Assembly (NCBI GenBank): GCA_012295275.1
Contig: CM022670.1
Location: 11,814,083 to 11,878,082, forward strand
DNA: 64,000 nt
Direction of reading: 5' to 3'
Source: Chrysomallon squamiferum
Taxonomy: Eukaryota; Mollusca; Gastropoda; Neomphalida; Peltospiridae
Part shown: piece by piece, positions 24,135 through 37,124 of the stretch
Position numbering within the stretch: the first letter of the stretch is position 1
How the letters are laid out: each line of letters opens with the position of its first letter
Notes under the pieces: generated by a model
Told to the model about the DNA's origin: nothing
Databases searched by the model: none
What the model saw: only the letters and a program-made list of their open reading frames with translations
Made by a program: the position numbers and the translations under genes

Positions 24135-25609
24135 GAGAAGACTCGCAGAATGCTTACGCCATCAGTTACGCTGAATGGTTTTGTCTCTTATGAACTAAAT
24201 CGTCTACGAACTTCTCTATCTGTACTCGAGTATGTCCTAAACTATCTTACAGATTTTGTTTGTTTGTTCCTCTTTTTTTTCAGTTTTTTTTTTTTTCCTC
24301 GGAAATTAAGATAAAAGGTCTTCTGGCTAACTATTAAACAAATAAAATAACAAACTAAATAATAAAAACTACAAATTCAAATTCAAATTATGTCACCGAT
24401 CTATTATAATAATAATAATAATAATACAAATGATGATGATGATAACTAATACTACTTGAGGAAATGTCTTCAGGTATCCTTGGTGCCTCTGTTACGTCTC
24501 ATGTCGAGATATCAGGGACTGCGCCTTTGCCTCGTTCTCAGACTGTTATCTGCATCTTTACCGAGGAGCGTCTTCAGTTTGTGATTTGCCTGTAGGAGAC
24601 TGGTGGAAAGTATTCTGGACAATCAAAGGCACATTTCCAAATGCATCAGTTGCCTCTTTGAAAGGGACGTTAGATTCAATGCTGGGGTGTGGCAAACAGT
24701 ACATGGGCGATGTGTACCCGTTCGTTCGGATAATTAAGCTGGATGTCGCAAACAACGTGGAACATTACTCAGCAGACGAAAACATTCACGAGAAGAGAAA
24801 TTCATCATATGGAAATATTCATGAGAAGAGAAATTCAACATATGAAAATATTCATGAGAAGAGAAATTCAACAGATAAAAACATTTATAGAAATAAAAAT
24901 CTGACTAGTGACGACAGGCTAGCTGAGTACGTTGGTAAAATAGCTGACTCTCTTGCTGCCAGAATGGACTGGAAATCGAAAGGAGTTGGATGGTTTGCTT
25001 TTGTGTCAAACAAGACTGTTCTTGCACAAGTGTTAAACATTTCAATTATCATCGCTGACAGGTTTAAGTTGGACGTTGACGTTTAAATAAAAAAAAAAAG
25101 ACATCTCTAAACCTAAACGAGATAATAGTCGCTTTCAGATGCTGTCAAAAATGGCTCTCTTCAAATTGAGATCCAAGCCAATTAAAATCAATAAACTCGT
25201 CATCTGCCAAGATGTTGAATGTAATCAAATGGAAACGCCCTTCTTGTTAACATCGTCACCGCCGACCACGTTCAATCCAAGAACATCTACATTACCTTCT
25301 TCGACTTCTACACAGACTGGTCCAACATCTACATCAACAACTTCTTCGCCAGTAGCAAAACACAAGTACCAACGTCTTCTGGATCAACTACATCTACGTA
25401 TCTGCCAACATCAGCCTACAAACCAGACGTGTCGTTGTCAACTAAATCAGGCTTGACAATGAAGACATCCCCAGTATCAACAGCATCGATGACAACGGTC
25501 CGTGGTGAAACAATTCAGAATGGTTACTGGACTTTCTCCAAATTTAGGAATCTCTGCTGTCGTTGTTGGTGTCGTATCGGTTCATGTGCTGCACGCTATT
25601 TCAATCTGA
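24135..25609 (+). pseudogene. psiA1: A-type copy with exon 1 mostly deleted
   Basis: 24135-24230 is the last part of exon 1 only (GAAGACTCGCAGAAT onward), then a decayed intron, then exon-2 homology from 24457 without the normal start (AAATGGATAAATGCT) or acceptor. Lesions: a 14-bp deletion at TTACGTCTCATGTCG; an A-tract change ending the frame after LDVDV at about 25086; small deletions near 25125-25170; one A lost at about 25359; and a 14-bp deletion at about 25498 that shifts the GPI tail out of frame. It cannot make the ancestral protein. Confidence 0.9.
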
Positions 25610-25838
25610 ACCAAGAACTTTGTAAAATCACTATTATTTTTTATTAAGCTTTATTATACCTTATGCATATTATTACATGTTTAGTGAAGACAGCTTTCCG
25701 AAATATTATTGTCAGATTTGTCTGTAATTTAAGTATTGTTTTTAACATCTTTCCTTTTTATACACTTATTTAAAATATTATTTATAAATAAATAAATTTC
25801 AGTTTAATTGTATTCAGTGTTTTATGTTTTTAAAAAAT

Positions 25839-26484
25839 CGCTCCTTCTATATGTGACTTGTCTGTAGGAGACTGGTGGAAGGTATTCTGGACAATCAAAA
25901 GCGCCTATGTTCAAGCGACACTGCCAGTTTTCAAAGGAACGTTGGAAACAGCAATCGGGTGCGGCAGCCAGTACTTGAATCAACAGTACGAGTTCATCAG
26001 AATAATACGACTACAAGTGACAAACGTGATTAACCGATTCAAAACGTCTGCTGATGAAAACCGGTTGGACGCTCTGGCCGGGGATGTGGCTGATTCTACT
26101 GCAGAGCAGCTTGGCTGGAAGTCGAGTGGAGTTGGATGGTTTGCTTATGCAGAGAACGACATTCTTGAACCAACTGAAAAACAAACTTTCGTGGACATTT
26201 CCATGATTATAGCTGACAAGTTCCAGCTGGATGTCAATGTCAACAGTTCAACGATTTTGGATCTAAATAAAATAGTGGACGTTTTGGCGGATGCTGTCCA
26301 AATGGGAAGTCTGAAAATTAAAACAAGAGGAATATCGGAAGACGTTTCGATCAAGACGATGTGGGCGTGTGTTGACGTCGCGTGTAATAACACATACATG
26401 ATGGTTTTCGGGGAAGCAAGCAGTGTGCATCCATCTGTAATACTACTAATCATGGCGTTGATTAATTTGATGTACGTGTTCTAG
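25839..26484 (+). pseudogene. psiB1: 5'-truncated B-type exon 2
   Basis: Homology begins at CGCTCCTTCTATATGTGAC, midway through the stanniocalcin-like domain, fused to psiA1 3' flank. The frame is open from SVGDWWKVFWTIK (about 25858) to the B tail MYVF. No exon 1, acceptor or promoter of its own. The tail and downstream GTTTAAAGAAACAG resemble copy 4 more than copy 3. Confidence 0.88.
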
Positions 26485-26980
26485 TTTAAAGAAACAGAAA
26501 AAACAATCAGTAGACATCAACGGAAATAACAGTTAATACGTGAAGAAGAACAGTAGATAATGATTTATTTTTACCAAAAACAGAAATAATTTTCTATTAA
26601 TACTTTGAGTTTGCTTCACTGTTAATTGTTAACTGTATTGTGATTGTGAATTGTATTTTGTATTACCTTGGCTTCGTGAGGGACATTTTTTTGTTTGATT
26701 TCTTTTAATGCAGTTCTGGATACTAAACTGATGAAACAGTGTAGAGATATATTCACTAATTAAAATATGTATAATTTTTGTTGCCGTTGTTATTTTCCTT
26801 TTTGTTATTTCTTTTTATAATAATAATAATAATAATAATAATAATCATATTATGACTAACAGTAGTTAGTTATGTCAGCTATGCTTTTATATAAATTATA
26901 TCGGAACTACTACTACTACTTAATAATCAATAGTATGAATACTCCCAAAAACATCAGAAAACACAACAACAAAACAAATG

Positions 26981-27034
<54 letters not shown>

Positions 27035-27355
27035 AATTTATCTCATTATGAATACCTCTTTTCTTAAACTGATTTAAATGACAGGTATACACAAGCCATC
27101 ATAGTTACTTTTAATCTTAAACAGGTGGTGCATTGTGCGAACTTGTGTCCTGGCATGTTGCCCACGACTTATTCACATTTTAGTACCTTTATCAGAGGCG
27201 GTGTTGTACGCTGAATACCTATAGGTTTGACAGTTCATCTTCAAGTTACAGTTCAAGTACGCCTTGACCGAAACTTTTAAACTTGTTAGACTATATTATT
27301 TTATATTTAAAATCAAAACAACGAAAAGGGTGCCTGAAAGAAAGATGAACAAAGG
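26485..27355. other. Spacer of tandem unit 2
   Basis: Same content as 23274-24134: ATA run (26817-26845), longer TA run (about 26985-27027) and the conserved block at about 27125-27300. No gene. Confidence 0.75.
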
Positions 27356-28831
27356 ATGAGAAGACTCGCAGAATGCTTACGCCATCAGTTACGCTGAAAG
27401 GTTTTGTTTCTTATGAACTAAATCTTCTACGAACTTCTCTATCTGTACTCGAGTATGTCCTAAACTATCTTACAGATTTTGTTTGTTTGTTCCTCTTTTT
27501 TTTTCAGTTTTTTTTTTTTTCCTCGGAAATTAAGGTAAAAGGTCTTCTGGCTAACTATTAAACAAATAAAATAACAAACTAAATAATAAAACTACAAATT
27601 CAAATTCAAATTATGTCACCGATCTATTATAATAATAATAATAATAATACAAATGATGATGATGATAACTAATACTACTTGAGGAAATGTCTTCAGGTAT
27701 CCTTGGTGCCTCTGTTACGTCTCATGTCGAGATATCAGGGACTGCGCCTTTGCCTCGTTCTCAGACTGTTATCTGCATCTTTACCGAGGAGCGTCTTCAG
27801 TTTGTGATTTGCCTGTAGGAGACTGGTGGAAAGTATTCTGGACAATCAAAGGCACATTTCCAAATGCATCAGTTGCCTCTTTGAAAGGGACGTTAGATTC
27901 AATGCTGGGGTGTGGCAAACAGTACATGGGCGATGTGTACCCGTTCGTTCGGATAATTAAGCTGGATGTCGCAAACAACGTGGAACATTACTCAGCAGAC
28001 GAAAACATTCACGAGAAGAGAAATTCATCATATGGAAATATTCATGAGAAGAGAAATTCAACATATGAAAATATTCATGAGAAGAGAAATTCAACAGATA
28101 AAAACATTTATAGAAATAAAATCTGACTAGTGACGACAGGCTAGCTGAGTACGTTGGTAAAATAGCTGACTCTCTTGCTGCCAGAATGGACTGGAAATCG
28201 AAAGGAGTTGGATGGTTTGCTTTTGTGTCAAACAAGACTGTTCTTGCACAAGTGTTAAACATTTCAATTATCATCGCTGACAGGTTTAAGTTGGACGTTG
28301 ACGTTTAAATAAAAAAAAAAGACATCTCTAAACCTAAACGAGATAATAGTCGCTTTCAGATGCTGTCAAAAATGGCTCTCTTCAAATTGAGATCCAAGCC
28401 AATTAAAATCAATAAACTCGTCATCTGCCAAGATGTTGAATGTAATCAAATGGAAACGCCCTTCTTGTTAACATCGTCACCGCCGACCACGTTCAATCCA
28501 AGAACATCTACATTACCTTCTTCGACTTCTACACAGACTGGTCCAACATCTACATCAACAACTTCTTCGCCAGTAGCAAAAACACAAGTACCAACGTCTT
28601 CTGGATCAACTACATCTACGTATCTGCCAACATCAGCCTACAAGCCAGACGTGTCGTTGTCAACTAAATCAGGCTTGACAATGAAGACATCCCCAGTATC
28701 AACAGCATCGATGACAACGGTCCGTGGTGAAACAATTCAGAATGGTTACTGGACTTTCTCCAAATTTAGGAATCTCTGCTGTCGTTGTTGGTGTCGTATC
28801 GGTTCATGTGCTGCACGCTATTTCAATCTGA
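27356..28831 (+). pseudogene. psiA2: A-type copy with exon 1 mostly deleted
   Basis: Exon-1 remnant 27356-27453, exon-2 homology from 27680. It shares all psiA1 lesions except the lost A in the stalk (here VAKTQVPTSS stays in frame). It has its own one-base deletion in an A tract after NIYRNK at about 28120, ending the frame early. The stalk and shifted tail stay open from 28360 to 28905. Confidence 0.9.
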
Positions 28832-29059
28832 ACCAAGAACTTTGTAAAATCACTATTATTTTTATTAAGCTTTATTATACCTTATGCATATTATTACATG
28901 TTTAGTGAAGACAGCTTTCCGAAATATTATTGTCAGATTTGTCTGTAATTTAAGTATTGTTTTTAACATCTTTCCTTTTTATACACTTATTTAAAATATT
29001 ATTTATAAATAAATAAATTTCAGTTTAATTGTATTCAGTGTTTTATGTTTTTAAAAAAT

Positions 29060-29705
29060 CGCTCCTTCTATATGTGACTTGTCTGTAGGAGACTGGTGGA
29101 AGGTATTCTGGACAATCAAAAGCGCCTATGTTCAAGCGACACTGCCAGTTTTCAAAGGAACGTTGGAAACAGCAATCGGGTGCGGCAGCCAGTACTTGAA
29201 TCAACAGTACGAGTTCATCAGAATAATACGACTACAAGTGACAAACGTGATTAACCGATTCAAAACGTCTGCTGATGAAAACCGGTTGGACGCTCTGGCC
29301 GGGGATGTGGCTGATTCTACTGCAGAGCAGCTTGGCTGGAAGTCGAGTGGAGTTGGATGGTTTGCTTATGCAGAGAACGACATTCTTGAACCAACTGAAA
29401 AACAAACTTTCGTGGACATTTCCATGATTATAGCTGACCAGTCCCGGCTGGATGTCAATGATATCAGTTCCACGATTTTAGATCTAAATAAAATAGTGGA
29501 TGCTTTGGCGGATGCTGTCCAAAGTGGACGTCTGAAAATTAAAACAAGAGGAAAGTCGGAAGACGTTTCGATTAAAACGATGTGGGCGTGTGTTGACGTC
29601 GCGTGTAATAACACATACATGATGGTTTTCGGGGAAGCAAGCAGTGTGCATCCATCTGTAATCCTACTAATCATGGCGTTGATTAATTTGATGTACGTGT
29701 TTTAG
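29060..29705 (+). pseudogene. psiB2: truncated B-type exon 2, chimeric
   Basis: Starts like psiB1, but from about 29437 on it switches to the sequence of copy 3: DQSRLDVNDISSTILDLNK and VDALADAVQSGRLKIKTRG, where psiB1 and psiB3 read DKFQLDVNVNSSTIL and VDVLADAVQMGSLKI. The downstream GTTTAAAACAACAG also matches copy 3. The frame is open from 29079. A recombination junction inside exon 2 is the simplest reading. Confidence 0.9.
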
Positions 29706-30202
29706 TTTAAAACAACAGAAAAAACAATCAGTAGACATCAACAGAAATAACAGTTAATACGTGAAGAAGAACAGTAGATAATGATTTATTTTTACCAAAA
29801 ACAGAAATAATTTTCTATTAATACTTTGAGTTTTGCTTCACTGTTAATTGTTAACTGTATTGTGATTGTGAATTGTATTTTGTATTACCTTGGTTTCGTG
29901 AGGGACATTTTTTGTTTGATTTCTTTTAATGCAGTTCTGGATACTAAACTGATGAAACAGTGTAGAGATATATTCACTAATTAAAATATGTATAATTTTT
30001 GTTGCCGTTGTTATTTTCCTTTTTGTTATTTCTTTTTATAATAATAATAATAATAATAATAATAATCATATTATGACTAACAGTAGTTAGTTATGTCAGC
30101 TATGCTTTTATATAAATTATATCGGAACTACTACTACTACTTAATAATCAATAGTATGAATACTCCCCAAAAACATCAGAAAACACAACAACAAAACAAA
30201 TG

Positions 30203-30250
<48 letters not shown>

Positions 30251-30573
30251 AATTTATCTCATTATGAATACCTCTTTTCTTAAACTGATTTAAATGACAG
30301 GTATACACAAGCCATCATAGTTACTTTTAATCTTAAACAGGTGGTGCATTGTGCGAACTTGTGTCCTGGCATGTTGCCCACGACTTATTCACATTTTAGT
30401 ACCTTTATCAGAGGCGGTGTTGTACGCTGAATACCTATAGGTTTGACAGTTCATCTTCAAGTTACAGTTCAAGTACGCCTTGACCGAAACTTTTAAACTT
30501 GTTAGACTATATTATTTTATATTTAAAATCAAAACAACGAAAAGGGTGCCTGAAAGAAAGATGAACAAAGGAT
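29706..30573. other. Spacer of tandem unit 3
   Basis: Same content as the other two unit spacers: ATA run (30038-30066), TA run (about 30208-30243) and the conserved block at about 30340-30515. No gene. Confidence 0.75.
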
Positions 30574-32057
30574 GAGAAGACTCGCAGAATGCTTACGCCA
30601 TCAGTTACCCTGAAAGGTTTTGTTTCTTATGAACTAAATCTTCTACGAACTTCTCTATCTGTACTCGAGTATGTCCTAAACTATCTTACAGATTTTGTTT
30701 GTTTGTTCCTCTTTTTTTTTTCAGTTTTTTTTTTTTTTTTTTTTCCTCGGAAATTAAGGTAAAAGGTCTTCTGGCTAACTATTAAACAAATAAAATAACA
30801 AACTAAATAATAAAAACTACAAATTCAAATTCAAATTATGTCACCGATCTATTATAATAATAATAATAATAATACAAATGATGATGATGATAACTAATAC
30901 TACTTGAGGAAATGTCTTCAGGTATCCTTGGTGCCTCTGTTACGTCTCATGTCGAGATATCAGGGACTGCGCCTTTGCCTCGTTCTCAGACTGTTATCTG
31001 CATCTTTACCGAGGAGCGTCTTCAGTTTGTGATTTGCCTGTAGGAGACTGGTGGAAAGTATTCTGGACAATCAAAGGCACATTTCCAAATGCATCAGTTG
31101 CCTCTTTGAAAGGGACGTTAGATTCAATGCTGGGGTGTGGCAAACAGTACATGGGCGATGTGTACCCGTTCGTTCGGATAATTAAGCTGGATGTCGCAAA
31201 CAACGTGGAACATTACTCAGCAGACGAAAACATTCACGAGAAGAGAAATTCATCATATGGAAATATTCATGAGAAGAGAAATTCAACATATTAAAATATT
31301 CATGAGAAGAGAAATTCAACAGATAAAAACATTTATAGAAATAAAAATCTGACTAGTGACGACAGGCTAGCTGAGTACGTTGGTAAAATAGCTGACTCTC
31401 TTGCTGCCAGAATGGACTGGAAATCGAAAGGAGTTGGATGGTTTGCTTTTTGTGTCAAACAAGACTGTTCTTGCACAAGTGTTAAACATTTCAATTATCA
31501 TCGCTGACAGGTTTAAGTTGGACGTTGACGTTTAAATAAAAAAAAAAGACATCTCTAAACCTAAACGAGATAATAGTCGCTTTCAGATGCTGTCAAAAAT
31601 GGCTCTCTTCAAATTGAGATCCAAGCCAATTAAAATCAATAAACTCGTCATCTGCCAAGATGTTGAATGTAATCAAATGGAAACGCCCTTCTTGTTAACA
31701 TCGTCACCGCCGACCACGTTCAATCCAAGAACATCTACATTACCTTCTTCGACTTCTACACAGACTGGTCCAACATCTACATCAACAACTTCTTCGCCAG
31801 TAGCAAAACACAAGTACCAACGTCTTCTGGATCAACTACATCTACGTATCTGCCAACATCAGCCTACAAGCCAGACGTGTCGTTGTCAACTAAATCAGGC
31901 TTGACAATGAAGACATCCCCAGTATCAACAGCATCGATGACAACGGTCCGTGGTGAAACAATTCAGAATGGTTACTGGACTTTCTCCAAATTTAGGAATC
32001 TCTGCTGTCGTTGTTGGTGTCGTATCGGTTCATGTGCTGCACGCTATTTCAATCTGA
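30574..32057 (+). pseudogene. psiA3: A-type copy with exon 1 mostly deleted
   Basis: Exon-1 remnant 30574-30669, exon-2 homology from 30905. It shares the psiA1 lesions including the lost A in the stalk, and adds a nonsense change in the sequon repeat (TAT then TAA at about 31291) and an extra T at about 31450 (GCTTTTTGTGTC). Confidence 0.9.
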
Positions 32058-32285
32058 ACCAAGAACTTTGTAAAATCACTATTATTTTTATTAAGCTTTA
32101 TTATACCTTATGCATATTATTACATGTTTAGTGAAGACAGCTTTCCGAAATATTATTGTCAGATTTGTCTGTAATTTAAGTATTGTTTTTAACATCTTTC
32201 CTTTTTATACACTTATTTAAAATATTATTTATAAATAAATAAATTTCAGTTTAATTGTATTCAGTGTTTTATGTTTTTAAAAAAT

Positions 32286-32931
32286 CGCTCCTTCTATATG
32301 TGACTTGTCTGTAGGAGACTGGTGGAAGGTATTCTGGACAATCAAAAGCGCCTATGTTCAAGCGACACTGCCAGTTTTCAAAGGAACGTTGGAAACAGCA
32401 ATCGGGTGCGGCAGCCAGTACTTGAATCAACAGTACGAGTTCATCAGAATAATACGACTACAAGTGACAAACGTGATTAACCGATTCAAAACGTCTGCTG
32501 ATGAAAACCGGTTGGACGCTCTGGCCGGGGATGTGGCTGATTCTACTGCAGAGCAGCTTGGCTGGAAGTCGAGTGGAGTTGGATGGTTTGCTTATGCAGA
32601 GAACGACATTCTTGAACCAACTGAAAAACAAACTTTCGTGGACATTTCCATGATTATAGCTGACAAGTTCCAGCTGGATGTCAATGTCAACAGTTCAACG
32701 ATTTTGGATCTAAATAAAATAGTGGACGTTTTGGCGGATGCTGTCCAAATGGGAAGTCTGAAAATTAAAACAAGAGGAATATCGGAAGACGTTTCGATCA
32801 AGACGATGTGGGCGTGTGTTGACGTCGCGTGTAATAACACATACATGATGGTTTTCGGGGAAGCAAGCAGTGTGCATCCATCTGTAATCCTACTAATCAT
32901 GGCGTTGATTAATCTGATGTACGTGTTTTAG
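32286..32931 (+). pseudogene. psiB3: 5'-truncated B-type exon 2
   Basis: Same truncation point as psiB1, and nearly the same sequence through ADKFQLDVNVNSSTIL and AVQMGSLKIKTRG. The frame is open from 32305 to the B tail. The downstream flank leaves the 3.2-kb unit and becomes that of the next spacer. Confidence 0.88.
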
Positions 32932-33261
32932 TTTAAAACAACACAGAAAACAACCAGTACATATCAGCAGAAATAATAGTTAATACATCAAGGAGAAAAA
33001 TAGATAATGATTTATTTTTATCAAAATCAGAAATAATTTTCTATTAATACTTTAAGTTTGTTTCACTGTTAATTGTTAACTGTATTGTGATTATGAATTG
33101 TATTTTGTATTATCTTGATTTCGTGATGGACGTTTTTTTGTTTGATTTCTTTTAGTGCAGTTCTGCATACTAAACTGATGAAACAGTGTAGAGATATATT
33201 CACTAATTAAAATATATATAATTTTTGTTGCCGTTATTATTTTCTTTTTTCTTATTGCTTT

Positions 33262-33325
<64 letters not shown>

Positions 33326-34291
33326 GATCTAACAGTAGTATTACTAGTAGTATCAACAATAATGTAAAGTAAATCATGAAACTCTCTCTCTCTCAGGTTG
33401 GAATACACTTATTTAAAGGTGTTATTTTTAAAACGTATTTGAACGTAGTCACATTACGGTATTTGATAAGCTTGCTGTCAGCTATGCTTTTATATAAATT
33501 ACATCGTAACTCCTACTACTACTTAATAATCTGTAGTATGAATACTCCCCCAAAGTATGCTGTCAATTATCTTTTATATAAATTATATTGTAACAGCTAT
33601 CAGTACTATGAACACTCCTCAAAAACCCAGAAAAAACAACAAAACAAATGACAGTATATATATATATATATGCAGATATACATAAGCCATCATAGTTACT
33701 TTTAATCTTAAACAGGTGGTGCATTGTGCGAACTTGTGACCTGGCATGTTGCCCACGACTTATTTACATTTTAGTAACTTTATCAGAGACGGTGTCGTAC
33801 GCTGAATACCTATAGTTTTGACAGATCATCTTCAAGTGACAGTTCAAGTACGCCATGACCGAAACTTTTAAACTTGTTAGACATTCTTATTTTGTATTTA
33901 CAATCAAAATACAATTTAAAAAAAGAAGAAGAAGAAAAACATAATAAAAACATCGGTGTTTTTAAATTATTTTAATCTTAACGTAAAATAAAAAACGAAA
34001 CAATGTGTAAAAATAGACTTTATTCCAGCAGTATCTATTACTTTATTGTAATCCACATTATCCGATTGTCTTTAGTTAGAGAGCAAAGATAACCTAGTCT
34101 GCACTTGCTCTTAATAATGAAATAAAATATCTAACAATGTATTAGTGGGGTACGATCGTTCTCTTGACATACTGCTTTCTCTACCCTACTCTACGAGTGA
34201 AGTGAAATAATCAAATTTTAGAACGGAATGAAAGAATGAAAGGGAAAAGGATCAACGAAAAGGGTGCCTGAAAGAAAGATGAACAAAGGAT
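32932..34291. other. Spacer before psiA4
   Basis: Holds an ATA run (about 33262-33326), a short CT run (33380-33396), a locally duplicated segment (33475-33540 and 33558-33622), a TA run near 33655, the conserved block at about 33715-33890, and from about 34049 the A-type promoter-like sequence also seen before copy 1. No gene. Confidence 0.75.
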
Positions 34292-35854
34292 GAGAAGACT
34301 CGCAGAATGCTTACGCCATCAGTTACGTTGAAAGGTTTTGTTTCTTATGAACTAAATCTTCTACGAACTTCTCTATCTGTACTCGAGTATGTCATAAACT
34401 ATCTTACAGATTTTGTTGGTTTGTTGCTCTCTTTTTTTTCTTTCTTTTTTTTTTCATCGGAAATTAAGGTAAAAGGTCTTCTGGCTAACTATTTAACAAA
34501 TAAAATAACAAACAAAATAATAAAAAGTACAAATTCAAATTCAAATTATGTCACCAATCTATTATAAATCGTCATCATTATAATAATAATAAAAATAATA
34601 AAAATGATGATGGTGAGAACTAATACTACTTGAGGAAATGTCTTCAGGTATCCTTGGTGCCTCTGTTACGTCCCTGGGAATCCCCTTCATGTCGAGATAT
34701 CAGGGACCGCGCCTTTGCCTCGTTCTCAGACTGCTATCTGCATCCTTACCGAGGAGAGTCTTCAGTTTGTGATTTGCCTGTAGGAGACTGGTGGAAAGTA
34801 TTCTGGACAATGAAAGGCACATTTCCAAATGCATGAGTTGCCTCTTTGAAAGGGACGTTAGATTCAATGCTGGGGTGTGGCAAACGGTACATGGGCGATG
34901 CCTACCCGTTCGTTCGGATAATTAAGCTGGATGTCGCAAACAACGTGGAACATTACTCAGCAGACGAAAACATTCAGGAGATGAGAAATTCAACGTTTGA
35001 AAACATTCATGAGAAGAGAAATTCAACATATGAAATCATTCACGAGAAGAGAAATTCAACATATGAAAATATTTATGAGAAGAGAAATTCAACAGATAAA
35101 AACATTCATGAGAAGAGAAATTCAACAGATGAAAACATTTATAGAAATAAAAATCTGACTAGTGACGAAAGGCTAGCTGAGTACGTTGGTAAAATAGCTG
35201 ACGCTGTTGCTGTCAGAATGGACTGGAAATCGAAAGGCGTTGGGTGGTTTGCTTTTGTGTCAAACGAGACTGTTCTTGCACAAGTGTTAAACATTTCAAT
35301 TATCATCGCTGACAGGTTTAAGTTGGACGTTGACGTTTAAATAACAAAAAAAGACATCTCTAAACCTAAACGAGATAATAGTCGCTTTCAGATGCTGTCA
35401 AAAATGGCTCTCATCAAATTGAGATCCAAGCCAATTAAAATCAGTAAACTCGTCATCTGCCAAGATGTTGAATGTAATCAAATGGAAACGCCCTTCTTGT
35501 TAACATCGTCACCGCCGACCACGTTCAATCCAAGAACATCTACATTACCTTCTTCGACTTCTGCACAGACTGGTCCAACATCTACATCAACAACTTCTTC
35601 GGCAGTAGCAAAAACACAAGTACCAACGTCTTCTGGATCAACTACATCTACGTATCTGCCAACATCAGCCTACAAGCCAGACGTGTCGTTGTCAACTAAA
35701 TCAGGCTTGTCAATGAAGACATCCCCAGTATCGATGACAACGGTCCGTGGTGAAACAATTCAGAATGGTTACTGGACTTTCTCCAAATTTAGGAATCTCT
35801 GCTGTCGTTGTTGGTGTCGTATCGGTTCATGTGCTGCACGCTATTTCAATCTGA
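34292..35854 (+). pseudogene. psiA4: A-type copy, six sequon repeats, exon 1 mostly deleted
   Basis: Exon-1 remnant 34292-34387, exon-2 homology from 34631. It keeps the intact CGTCCCTGGGAATCCCCTTC that psiA1-3 lost, so the first part is open (34630-34836). It has a TCA-to-TGA stop after GTFPNA at about 34834, the shared end after LDVDV (35340), and the shared 14-bp tail deletion. Six 11-residue repeats at about 34966-35163. Confidence 0.9.
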
Positions 35855-37117
35855 ACCAAGAACTTTGTAAAATCACTATTATTTTTATTAAGCTTTATTA
35901 TACCTTATGCATATTATTACATGTTTAGTGAAGACAGCTTTCCGAAATATTATTGTCAGATTTGTCTGTAATTTAAGTATTGTTTTTAACATCTTTCCTT
36001 TTTATACACTTATTTAAAATATGATTTATAAATAAATAAATTTCAGTTTAATTGTATTCAGTGTTTTATGTTTTTAATTATTTATTTATTTATTTAGTTA
36101 GTTAGTTTCTTACTTACTTAATTATCTGGTTATTATTTTAAAGTTTAGCTGGGGATATATAAAGAACAAATCTAAATATATTCTGAATTCTCTAAAAATG
36201 AAAATGTCAGCCAGCCATGTATGTGATGACGTCACGATTTTAGTTACGAAGTGGTAAAATGACAGCATTTTATTTTATTATAATACTTTTCTAATTAGAT
36301 AAACATATATGTTTATAGAACATAATTAAATTAAATAAAAGTATTATATTTAACAAATGTGTTAATTATATTAACATATTATAATTAATTATTATGTTTA
36401 AAATATGTATTAAAGTAATAAAGCGTATTGTATGAAATGAATGTATTAAATTATATTAAATAAAACAAACAACCACATTAAACTACGGATCTAATTTCTT
36501 AGTACACATAATGTGGTTGTAAAAGAATATTTTATTGATGAAAAAGAAATAATAAAAAAAAGAAATATAAAACAAATTGAAAAAAGGGAAAAAAATAAAT
36601 TGTATAAGATATTAAATTACATGAACGTGATAAATATTAATAAATATTAAAGTATATTGATGACATTCATAAAATATAACGACTGATAATTTAAAGCGAA
36701 AATATATAATGAAAGATTTTAATGAGAAAATATGGACGTTGGAAATTAAGATTTATAAATAATTCATTTTGACTTAAATTCTGTCGAACTGAACATATTA
36801 TTTCACTAAATATTAAATAATACACAGCCGACACACATAACACACTGAAACGACACGATTACGAAATTAATAAACCAATTAATAAACAAAACAGCTCACG
36901 CATAATTAGCATTCTTTCTGCTGTGTTTTGCAATGACAAGAAACCACATCGACATATGTATTTTTTCTGAAAACGCTCTGTATTTCGCAAGATGTACAAA
37001 AAATTATGTATTCCTAATTGGGTCAGCAAGATAACGACAAAAAAAAAAAAGGTCAATTGTTTTTAATATCACAACCAGGAAGATGTTATCGGATTACTCA
37101 TCTGACACAGCCAGGTA
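35855..37117. promoter_or_regulatory. Flank psiA4-copy 4, with CRE palindrome
   Basis: TGACGTCA at 36227-36234 in the conserved block, AT-rich flank, then the class I promoter region. It matches 16246-17488 before copy 2 over its length. No gene; the short minus-strand frames are not supported. Confidence 0.7.
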
Positions 37118-37124
37118 CATAAAG
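37118..37124 (+). promoter_or_regulatory. CATAAAG box of copy 4 (class I promoter)
   Basis: CATAAAG 78 bp before the start codon, in the context ACTCATCTGACACAGCCAGG, as in copies 2, 5 and 7. Confidence 0.5.

Larger units (their letters stand above)
23274..32931 (+). repeat. 3.2-kb unit present three times in tandem
   Basis: Units 23274-26484, 26485-29705 and 29706-32931 (3211, 3221 and 3226 bp) look nearly identical by eye. Each holds a spacer, a decayed A-type copy and a 5'-truncated B-type exon 2. The first unit follows directly on the stop of copy 3. Differences are mostly homopolymer or dinucleotide length and a few substitutions, so the duplications are recent, or partly an assembly effect. 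Confidence 0.9.

Noticed and set aside
23274-32931. Triplication being purely an assembly artefact
   Set aside because: The units differ by specific substitutions, indels and the psiB2 mosaic, which a simple assembly duplication would not create; collapse or expansion of the count remains possible.
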